DNA from: Aplectana chamaeleonis
Lineage: Eukaryota; Nematoda; Chromadorea; Rhabditida; Cosmocercidae
Reading direction: 5' to 3'
DNA: 64,000 nt
Assembly: GCA_029168955.1 (NCBI GenBank)
Contig: JAPDOI010001345.1
Span: 124,001 to 188,000, forward strand
A program made the position numbers and the translations under genes. How positions within the stretch are numbered: position 1 is the stretch's first letter; every line of letters starts with the position of its first letter. The notes beneath the pieces were generated by a model. That model ran no database searches. It worked only from the letters and a program-made list of their open reading frames with translations, and had not been told where the DNA came from. Below, in pieces: positions 13,201 through 22,400 of this stretch.

Positions 13201-13591
13201 CTGCTCCTCAATTTTGCACCTCATTTATGCAGGTATATATGCAGTGAGCTGCATACATACTCATTGCCAAACGCAAGTGTGAATAACATATTCAGAAGTT
13301 CGTTGCTAATGATGGGAGCATACTGGTGAAGTTTTGCACGAGCCATGTCGGTCACGATCTGGTGCGTCCACCTAGATTCTCATCGGACACCGGAAGGGCT
13401 GTGATCGCCTCGTTCCTGTCCGATGGTCTCGACGTTAACTGTGTTGTCGATTTCATTCGTAATATCTATCCTGATCCTCACACTGCACTTCATTGGGTAT
13501 CTAGCAGTGATGTTCGTAAAGTGGCTGCTTACATGAAGACTGCGAAGGAGCGTACAACTAGAAATAAAGCAGCGTTGAGAGCTCCAAATAG
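10179..13591 (+). CDS. Copy A of the C2H2/FAR1-like zinc-finger family (five exons, fragment)
   Basis: Exons 10179-10266, 10329-10658, 12978-13078, 13160-13232 and 13296-13591, all GT-AG and mutually in phase (88, 330, 101, 73 and 296 nt), with no internal stop. They encode the second half of a first FAR1-like domain (CSSF, then RHIGH), a C2H2 finger (CPLC...HCRCKH), and a complete second FAR1-like domain (YRC, FCTSF, SHVGH). The exons match gene C one for one. The start codon, the first three exons and the C-terminal exons are not found. The last exon ends in a phase that could splice to copy B at 16330, so A and B may be one gene; otherwise A is a truncated duplicate. Molecular role (sequence-specific DNA binding) is inferred from the domains. 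Confidence 0.6.
10329..10658 (+). CDS. Copy A exon: HxxH of FAR1 domain 1 plus C2H2 finger
   Basis: 330 nt, tttag acceptor, gtaagt donor. FCLRHIGHDL near the start supplies the histidine ligands; CPLC and H-x4-H give a C2H2 finger near the end. The ATG at 10341 is internal, since the reading frame aligns with gene C from the acceptor. Confidence 0.7.
10756..11036. mobile_element. Foldback MITE in intron of copy A
   Basis: Arms of about 110 bp are near-perfect reverse complements (from ATACTCTATTTATCTTGAAT to its complement ending gtata), through GGTCCGCCAATAGTCCTCT and GACGCGTTCTCGGCAGACCC. Loop about 10870-10920. A partial relative occurs at 50490-50530. Confidence 0.85.
12051..12333. repeat. 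Inverted repeat in intron of copy A
   Basis: Arms 12051-12120 and 12268-12333 are reverse complements (GGTCCGCAATTGCGTCTCGA and its complement). Probable MITE; non-coding. Confidence 0.75.
12523..12647. mobile_element. 125-bp MITE, GATCATACTTCC family, copy 1
   Basis: TIR GGCGGGTATCATACTTCC at the left, its complement ending ATGATCCCGGCC at the right, with atcgatattgatg in the centre. Other members at 40180-40249 (partial), 48363-48489, 61570-61640 (partial) and a diverged form in both arms of the palindrome at 59545-60322. Confidence 0.85.
12978..13078 (+). CDS. Copy A exon: FAR1 domain 2, first cysteine
   Basis: 101 nt starting AWKEE and ending ICYRCSR, phase 2 donor gtgagt. The 101-nt length is invariant in copies A, B, C and D. 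Confidence 0.8.
13160..13232 (+). CDS. Copy A exon: FAR1 domain 2, second cysteine
   Basis: 73 nt between tttag and gtatat; one joining base plus 24 codons ending QFCTSFMQ, with a basic SSRKRK stretch at the start. Same length in B and C. Confidence 0.8.
13296..13591 (+). CDS. Copy A exon: FAR1 domain 2 HxxH plus helical tail
   Basis: 296 nt. KFCTSHVGHDL carries the histidines; the tail contains FIRNIYPDPHTALHWVSSSD. Ends in phase 2 before gtttgt. Gene C has the same length exon at 39583. Confidence 0.8.
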
Positions 13592-14265
13592 GTTTGTCTT
13601 TCTGATGTTAATTTAGGCTATTAATAGCTTCCGCAACACGGAATCTGATCTTGCGATCTGATGGATCTAACGTGGGGACCGCAAAAAGTCATAGTGACCA
13701 TTCCAAATGAAAGACACTTTTCTAGATGAAAAGTCCGAATATGCCTATCGCAGCTGTCTAGACCCACTCTGAAAAAAGTTGTTAGCGTTTTTCAAAGCTT
13801 TGCGGCAAGGTAAGGGTACCTAACCCCCAGGGAATTTTTAGGGTTTTTTTTAATTTTTCTCCGGATTCTGCTAAAAACATGAATGTAGGGGTAATCTGGG
13901 GTGCTGAACACGGATCTGGAGTTTGCTTGCCCGAATTTTAAGGTTTACTGTAGGTTACGGTAGGTAACATGTCATTTAGGAGGCAAAACCTATCTCAATA
14001 TTCCGATAATCGACAAATGGACATCGAATTCGTATTTAGCACCCCAAATAACCCCCAGATAGAAACTTTGAGACAAATCTGAGACTTTGACCAAACTACC
14101 GTATACCCACCGTAATCTACCGTAAGCTGTCAAAATCGATAAACCGACATCAGATTCGTGTTGAGCACTCCAGATAACCCCCAGAGAAATAATTTGAGCT
14201 TAATCTACAGTAGCACTCCGGAAATCGTCAAAAGTCGCGATTTGCTATCAAATTCTCCCCCGATC
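13592..14265. other. No gene seen
   Basis: Low-information sequence with repeated gataacccccag/accccaaataacc phrases (near 14040 and 14170). I find no homologue of the family's C-terminal exons here. Confidence 0.5.
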
Positions 14266-14970
14266 TCAGAAAAATCAAAACAAGTTACTTGTAATATAAA
14301 TGTAACTTACTTGAATGTCTCAAGTAACTGCCATTTATATTACATGTAACATACATTTATGTTACATGTAACTTAAATTTGTATTGCATGTAAGTTACAC
14401 TTATGTTACATGTAACTTGCATTTATATTTTTACTGTGGGTGACCATCACGTGACGCAGACAACACGCGACGCAGAGAGCGCGTCCCAGACTACATACTA
14501 CGCAGCAAAATATCGTGCGGGGCCTTCCCTGCTGGTTTGGGGTCAAGTACCTCAAACTTGGGTAATTGAACCAACAGCAACGCCAGTCGTAACCCTGACT
14601 CCCCGTGTGCGTCGTACATCCCCTTTGTAAATACCTTCTCGGCCTATTCAAGTTACTTGCGACTTATATTGTGCCATTTAAGTTACATGTAACATATCGG
14701 AGGCGCACTGCGCACAGTGTCCTCTCAGAAATCAAAAACAAGTTACTTGTAACATATCTGAGCCGGTGTAAGTCACTTGCGACTTATCTCAGGTCATTTA
14801 AGATACATGTAACATACCGGAGGCGCATCGCACGCTGTATCCCGCCGGTATGTTACATGTAACTTAAATGACCTGAGATAAGTCGCAAGTAACTTACATC
14901 GGCTCAGATATGTTACAAGTAACTTGATTTCGGCTTCAATGTTACAAGTAACTTGTTTTCATTTTTCTTA
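14266..14970. repeat. Foldback element packed with ttacatgtaa/ttacttgtaa palindromes, copy 1
   Basis: TIRs CTCAGAAAAATCAAAACA (left) and complement (right). Both flanks hold many self-complementary words such as GTTACATGTAAC and AAGTTACTTGTAA; the centre (14440-14640) is unique and includes an inverted copy of the SINE-like segment seen at 26741. A sister element with the same ends is at 23678-24562. Confidence 0.8.
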
Positions 14971-16329
14971 GATGGGAACCTGTGAACGAATACAGTCGAA
15001 AACTTCGGAAAATTGATAAATGAACCTCGGATTCGTGATCATCACCCCAAATAACCCTCCAGAGCGAATTTTCAGTCAAATCTGGAATATTTCTCTAAAA
15101 TGCTTCGAGAGCCCTCTAATTGGTAAAAATAAATGCCCAACCGAAAATCCGTACAAGTTCAAAACGCTGTTAGTCTTTGGAAATTGTTCCTTCACCCAAG
15201 GTATGATGCAAACGATGCAAAATGAAACTTTCCAGTTTCAACATTAATGAAACTGCGAGAATCGGAGCTAACCTTTGTTCCTTTCCAAGCCCTCGTATCT
15301 GCTTGTAGTGTCTGCCTCCGTCCCACCTGAAAAAGTTGAAATTCAGGCATCCAATAAGCAGTGTCAGAACCTGACGGATGTTGAGATCGAATAGGTTCCA
15401 ATTTCATTGGTTCTCGTTGAGGATCTTAGAGCCATAGTCCAAGCTCAGAATCGATTTTTTGTTTTTCTGCCTATTTTGGAGAAAATTTCACGCTGATAAC
15501 AATGGTGTCTCCAAAATCGCTCAGAACTCACTGCGAACTGAGATACGGCTCCTCAAAAAATTTGAATTTGAACTGGTAGAAGTTCGCGGGCGAGTTGTCT
15601 CGAACCTTTATTTTCTTGTTATTCGCAGGCATCATTCTGAAGCAGGTCACAATATTATGCCAGGTTGGAAACAAAAGGAAGAAAATAGATTTTGAATAAA
15701 ATCATTCGCGCGCCTCTCCCCTATTGAGGTCGGAAACCTGCCAGTGGGCGTCACCCATTTTTTCTTTCAAGGGGGGGCGTGGTCGGCTTTTTCCTAGCTT
15801 TTTCTCGCTTATTTGGGCAGAGTGAGATTCCGCGCTTGGCAAGGCTACTATAGACGGCGACCGGACCAAAATGTCAAAAATTAGCTCTGAGGTTGGACTG
15901 TGCCTTTAAGGAGGGCCTGTAATTTGTTTACCTGTGGCACATTCGTGCACAGGGGCATAACGTCAAACGATTCCATGGCGCATTCATCGTAAAATATGAG
16001 TATGAGTATTAGACAAGTTGGTTGGATTCAATCCTCCAATGGATCATACCCTGTTGCGGGGTTCACGTTTTTCATAAATTGCCATTCGAAGAATGAAGTG
16101 CAGATATAATTTCCTGTCTTTTTTTGCGGCGAAAAAAAAAGACTTGTTTTTTCACTACAACGACTCGACAGGAAGGGTTCGGTTCTCCCCAAGTTCTTTC
16201 ACATGACGCACTACTTTGTTCCAATGTAAAAAAAAAGGAATTCTTTGCCGTCATTGGTCACCTTTGTCGGGTTTTACCTGAATGACCATGTGTCATCGCG
16301 ACGAGCATCACAAATAGTGACTGTTTTAG
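14971..16329. other. No supported gene
   Basis: Open stretches at 15459-15695 and elsewhere lack homology to anything I recognise. A caggcatcattctgaag segment followed by TGAATAAAAT at 15690 could be a last exon with a polyadenylation signal, but nothing ties it to copy A. Confidence 0.4.
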
Positions 16330-16417
16330 GCTGGGCACCCATATGCACATCTCTTCGAAGAAATTCACAGCAGTGGAGAAAACAGCTTCTGGTCAGTATC
16401 GCTTCAAATTTTCAAGG
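16330..16417 (+). CDS. Copy B exon: degenerate FAR1 domain 1 segment
   Basis: 88 nt between ttttag and gtaagg; 29 codons after one joining base. Residues ISSKKFTAVEK align with IRRKGLKAVKQ of gene C, but the cysteine ligand is lost. Confidence 0.6.
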
Positions 16418-19400
16418 GTAAGGGATTTCGGTCAGAATGAATCTTTGCTGGCGGAATACCTAATAAGCACTTCAGGGAGCCGTTGCGCCCATAGACTCTA
16501 TGAGCGCAGTCTCCCGCTCTCATCATGTCCGTCATGATCTAGATGATCCAACTTTATTCTCACCGTCATTGCTACCTCCTGGCGTGGACGATACCAGCAT
16601 TCACAGCGATGGTGAAGTGATACCGTCCTTGTGTCCATCCTACTCCTCATACTACAAACAACTGTCACAATTACGTCGTGATGCTGAGATTCAACGGGAG
16701 TTCAACATGGCGGAAGGAGACGTGAATACCAACACTGATGAGCTTGTCCTGGTCGAGTTCGCTCTCGACAAGAATCAAACCAGATGTGTGGATGAGGAGC
16801 TGTTCTGTCCGGTGTGTCAGTCAAGGCTGAAAAATCAGGAGGAGCTGCTTAGCCACTGCCGGTCTAGACACGGCTTCGACGACTGCTATTATGATATTCG
16901 AATCTTCAAATACGAGACAGGATTCCAGGTATGACATGTTCCCTTTTAGAAGAACACATCAGTAGTTTTCTGAAGACCTTGTATAGTACTTTAGAGTCAT
17001 TTCAGGCATGGAAAGAGGAGACTGAGAGTTCTTCTGGCACGTGTTGGAGATTGACACGTGTAATAAAGAAGGAGACGCACATAGTGACTTGCTACAAATG
17101 CAGCTGGTGATTACATTTTCATTTTCTTCTCAAACAGTCGGGGCTTAGTGCGTCGGCACAATAGCGTTAGTCCTCTACATCTCAAAGATAGCATTACGGC
17201 ATCCATTCATTCATTTGCGCGCCCATTGCATTAGGTACTCAGGCTGTCTGTTGTTGCTGCTGGTGCCACGGAGCGGCCAGCGTACCCGTATTCCGAAGTT
17301 CTGGCATGCAACCTTTGGGATGTCATAGCTGGCCAATATGAGCAGTCAGTTTCCTAGTAATTATGTGGTGGGTGCACCTACTACTGCCCCACCCTCCTTC
17401 CCTTGAGAAAAAACTATGGAATTCCCTATATTCACCATGTGCTTTGCGCCTCTTACCGTTTTTCTTTGAAATATTTCACGGTTACACCTATTTACCGCCA
17501 GTTGCTTACATAGTCTGGGTATGAGCGAACCCACGCGTCGCTAGAGGACCCTTGCGTTTGAGTTCTTTTTCAAGGGATCAGCAGCACCCGTGCTGTAGCT
17601 ACTGGTAACGACAGGAGCTGCTGTCAACGAGCAGGAACTGCTGCTGCTTGTGCTGGAGTATTAACGTTTTGTTTATCGTGGCACACGTGATATTGCCACC
17701 CCGTCTCTCCTAGTGTCTGTTGACACCCTCCTCCATTGACTCGTCTGATACGGATGAACATTGTAGCATCCTCTTGTACGACGGTGGCTGGTATATAAGG
17801 CGGCTAGTCTTGCTGAGGGGCAGTTAGCCGTTCGAGGCCGGTCCGAAAAGGTGACTTTGTGTCACTTTCCGGGCATTAATTTCGAACGCTGAGGGGATCA
17901 TCCCCATGGCCCACAGGGACGCCTCCTTGTTGCGGATCGCGGCGAGGTTGGCCTCGTCGCTGCTGGCCGTGACAACGATCGTACCCAACACCGGTAATGA
18001 AGGTGGCAGTCAAATTTCTTTCTCCGTTTGCAAAACAGGCTGACGATAACGAGGGGTAGAACCCCAGCATAGGTTGGCAGGATGTGCTGCCGTTGACAGC
18101 AGCTCCTGCCCCCAACGAGCGTTAGTACTCCATGTTCGCCCTGGAGTACTAACGCTATTGTGCGACGTACTAATGTCGATGGGAAGGGAGTCATTGAGTT
18201 TGCTGACTATCAATTTGAGCTCTAGAGGTCCCTTGTCTTCAGGTGTGCTGGGTCTTTGAAGGGCAGACTGTACAATATGCCCCTTCCTTCTTGGACCTGC
18301 ACTTCATTCATGCAGGTAAGTGATAAACCAGCCCAACTGAATTCCATTTGTGATTGAGGTGTTTAGAAATTCATCGCCAATGATGGAAGCATACTTGTGA
18401 AATTTTGCACGAAGCATACCGGACATGAGCAGAAACCTTTGGTGGCGTTCATATTCGAAAGGGAAAGGAGTCTGATCTCTTCTCTTCTAGAGAAGGGTTT
18501 CGACATCAGTACTGTTGTTGAGTATATTCGCATCCAGTTTCCTGATCCGTGCGATCCATTTCATTGGGTGACCATCAGCGATGTTTGCCAAGTAGCTGTA
18601 GACACTGGATTGGAGGAGCTCGTTAGGCAGCGTGAACTTGAGATTAATCCAGCGTCAGCAGCTGTAACCAGGTAAGCTACCGTTAACAATCGAAAAAATT
18701 TGTGTGCGCGTGTAGCGCGGCGCCGGAAGGTAGCAAACTTCAGGTTACCCCATGCCCCTCATAGGGCAATCAATTTCCCACCTCTGTATGCTTGGTGCCT
18801 GAGAGGAGAGAGAATAAGTGGATTTTCCAGCTAACTGAAAAAGGAACTGTCGGACTTGATTTACTCTTCAAAATCTGTGATAGGTCCCGCTTGGTGCAGT
18901 TTAGATTTGGTAGTCTGAGTAAGACCGATCGTCATTGCTTGTACGCTTGTCTTTGGTCCCGTATTGACCCTGTTTGAACACTTTCGCCGACACTGCGGTC
19001 AGGTATACGATGCGTGGGTGATCCATCGAGATGTGCCACAAATTGATCGCGGAACATGTGATTCCAGCGATATCGAACAGTGTTTGTGTAATGTATGTGA
19101 GCATACCTTACCGCGCCTTAGTTTATGCATTCAGGCCATCTGGAGATCGGGGCGCTGTCTAAAGCCTGTCGGAGCTGCCGCAAGGCTCCGTAATTCAGAA
19201 GCAGCGGAATAACCTCGCCCTGCAAGGAGCTTCATTGCCCCTGCTACAGGCTTATGTTAAGAAGATGGATTAACGCAAATGGAAATGGAGTTTGATTCCA
19301 ATCCGACAGATATCGACTTACTTGACCCAATCAATGGCTTCCGCCTGACGCGATCTGTCTGCATCATCGCTCAGGTGTGCTGTCCTAGTGATCAGCTGTG

Positions 19401-22400
19401 TTCATTTGTCACGATCCTCAGCGACAACTTAAAGGCACTGTTCCCGATAAACTTCATCCTTGAGTTTTCTCCGAAAAACAGTGGTGGTAGCCCTCAGAAG
19501 CAGAACACTGTTGGAAAAACGAAGCCGAAAGTCCTCCCAGAGGCGAAAAACGGGTTGAAGATTATCCCAGTGGGCAAGTCCGGCCTCCTTAAGTCTAGTT
19601 GTCATCAACACCTACACGTCTCTATCACTGCCACTCTTTGACCTGCGATCATCGGCAGTGGTTTTTTCTTGGAAGAGGCATTAGATTTGAGAATTAGTTG
19701 TCGCAAACTTCCGGAAATCTCCGTCAGGCAAAAAAATCTGTACAGTCCATTGCCTGATTCAATAAAAACCACTCCTGATGATCGCAGGTCGAAGCTTGGC
19801 AGTGATAGAGCCGTGTAAGTGTAGGCCGCAACAACTGAACCGTTGGTTGAACATCTTGGATCCAAGATGTTCAACCTACGCGTGGTGGATCTGTGGAGTC
19901 GACGTTATGGAGACTCATCAAACGGACATCAATCACTCCATGTGGAGTTTTTCGTATTGGGAGTGTAGTTGGCTGGCTGCTACACTCCTCTGTATTCTAC
20001 TTCTACGAGCTGGCGTCGAGAGGAATCCGGGACCGCGCAGCAAGGCACCACGATATCCCTGCTGTCATTGCGGGTTATCTGCCCAACATGCAAGCATTCA
20101 ATGTGGTGGTTGCCTTGGCTGGGTGCACCTCAAATGTTCGGGATTGTCCAGCTATGATGACTACACTCATGCTTACTGTTGTATGTCTTGCTCTGTAAAT
20201 CCTCCTAGGGTTCCTCAACATAGTCTTTGCATTTATCAACTCAATATCAATGGCCTGCGTGCCAAAATTGCTGAACTTACCGTGTACATAGATCGCACTC
20301 AACCTGATGTCATTCTCCTGCAGGAGACCAAGCTTAGACCATCTTCCCCCTCCCTTCCCCGTCTCCCTGGTTATTTGTCTTATCATGTTCCACGTACATC
20401 TCACGGTGGTGGTGTTTCAATATTTGTAAAATCTTCTATCCCTTCTTACCTAATTAATCTACCCACTGATGATGTTGTAGAATGTCTTGGTGTTCATATT
20501 GTATTACAAAGTGGCCCCATTGATATTGTCAACGTCTACATACCCCCATCCACGTCCTGTCCTAACGCGTTTGACCCCTCAAATTACTTACATACTGTCC
20601 ATACTGCCTTGTCATCTAGTTCGGTTGTAATGGCTGGTGATTTCAATGCTCATTCTCCCTCGTGGTTCTCTCCTCTAGAGCCTGACAATAGAGGTGAACT
20701 CATTGAATTATTCGCTGATGATTGTGATCTTGTGCCTATCAATGAGGATTCTCCCACTCGTCTTCCGGCAGTGGGTAGGCCTTCCTCACCCGATATCACC
20801 TTTGTATCATCCTCGCTAGCTATCTCCTGTAACTGGTCTACCGATGTGGTCCTGGCCAGTGAGCATGTTCCCATAATCACGTCATTGGATTTGTCACTCA
20901 ATAGCTTGCTTGCTCCGTTCTCTGGCTCTCGTTGTAAGTCTTATTCCAATTATCGTAAGGCTAACTGGGACCTATTCAAAGAGGTGTTGCTCAGCCAGGC
21001 GGCCGACTAACCGAGGAACGGAACAGTCTACGATAAGAAGTTTATCGTTAAAGCCATCGAACGTGCCTCCAAAGCAGCTATTCCCACTGGACGTGTAAGG
21101 ACTTTTCACCCAAACGTGCCCAGTGAAGTCCGCGACCTGATCACGATGAGAGACGACAAGCGAAGATCGGATCCCAATGATCCTGCGGTACAGCAGCTGT
21201 CGGACAACATCACCGAGCTGCTAAATCAACACAAGCAGCAGCGCTGGAAAGAGCTAACCGAGTCGATTGATTTTGCCGCTGATGCCAGAAAAGCTTGGCC
21301 AACCCTGAAACGAATTTCTGTCAAAAAGATGAGCACGGATCGTAACATGCTCGAGTTCCCGTCTGGAAGATTCGAGCGCGGATACAAGGCAGCTTGTCTG
21401 CTTGGTAAACTTTTCACATCGGCCTCATCGCCTCGTGATATGCATAACAGACGAACAGTACGAGCAATCAGGAAGCTGAACCGGCTGGAAGTCCCTGCTA
21501 TTTCTCCCTCCGCCATCGACAAGATCATCAAATCGATGAAAAATTCGCGTGCAGAGGGACCCGACGGAATATCGGCTGTTCATCTCAAGCATCTTCCTGA
21601 TCCCTATCATGAATTGCTCTCTGATCTCTGTCCATGTACGACTTTCAATAAATCTCGGCATTGGCAAAAATGAGGATCCCTCGCTACGATTTCATGAGAA
21701 TGCGCGAATACGTGCTGCCTCAGCCAACTCGTGCAACAACATTCTTCGCGCATTGGCTGGAACCACCTGGGGCAGCACGAAGGAAGTGCTACGTATGACA
21801 TACAGGGCCATGGTGCAGCCGGTCCTGGAATATGGTGCCCCTATATGGACCAGACATCTCTCTGAATCCTCTTGGTGCAGATTGCAGAGAACACAGAATG
21901 CTGCCCTCAGGCTTATCACTGGATATCACAAGTCGACGCCTATTCCGCATCTTCATCAGGAAGCCGGCCTACTTCCCGTGAAAGAACACTGCTTACTCCA
22001 GTCTCAGCAATTTCTAATAAGTATTGTCAAGAGCCCGACCCATCCAAATTACCATCTTCTGTCGTCTGGCCCCCACCCAAGAAGCATACGCACGCCGCTC
22101 AGTGCTTCTCTGTCTGCAGTCGATCAACAACGCTGGGCTACATCCGAGCTATCGCGAAGAAGACTCCAGATGGCTGAGCATACGCGGTTCGTGGCAGAGT
22201 ACCTGTCTGATGCTCAGCCCAACTTAATCTATGGCGGCGTGCCCCCGCGAGTCGACGACAGCGAAGCTGGACTACCGCGACGTACCCGAACAATCCTCGC
22301 TAGTCTGCGATGCGGTCACTCCAGATATCTAAAGGCCTACACTCATCGGATTGATCAGTCAGTCCCAGATAAATGCCCCGATTGTGAATGTGCTGGACAT

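Larger units (their letters stand above)
9060..13620 (+). repeat. Segmental duplication, left copy
   Basis: Collinear homology with about 33950-39920: 9095-9190 with 34010-34110, 9255-9400 with 34225-34350, the exon pairs of copy A with those of gene C, and 12410-13620 with 38815-39920 including introns. The right copy has later insertions ((TA)n, TIR element, RTE tail and LINE tail). The duplicated block starts downstream of gene C's first three exons, which explains why copy A lacks them. Confidence 0.8.

Noticed and set aside
15459..15695. Terminal exon of copy A with AATAAA
   Set aside because: No homology to the family's CxxC or coiled-coil exons.
19848..19880. Perfect palindrome as a transcription terminator
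   Set aside because: Eukaryotic context, located at the LINE/inverted-repeat boundary; no following T-run.
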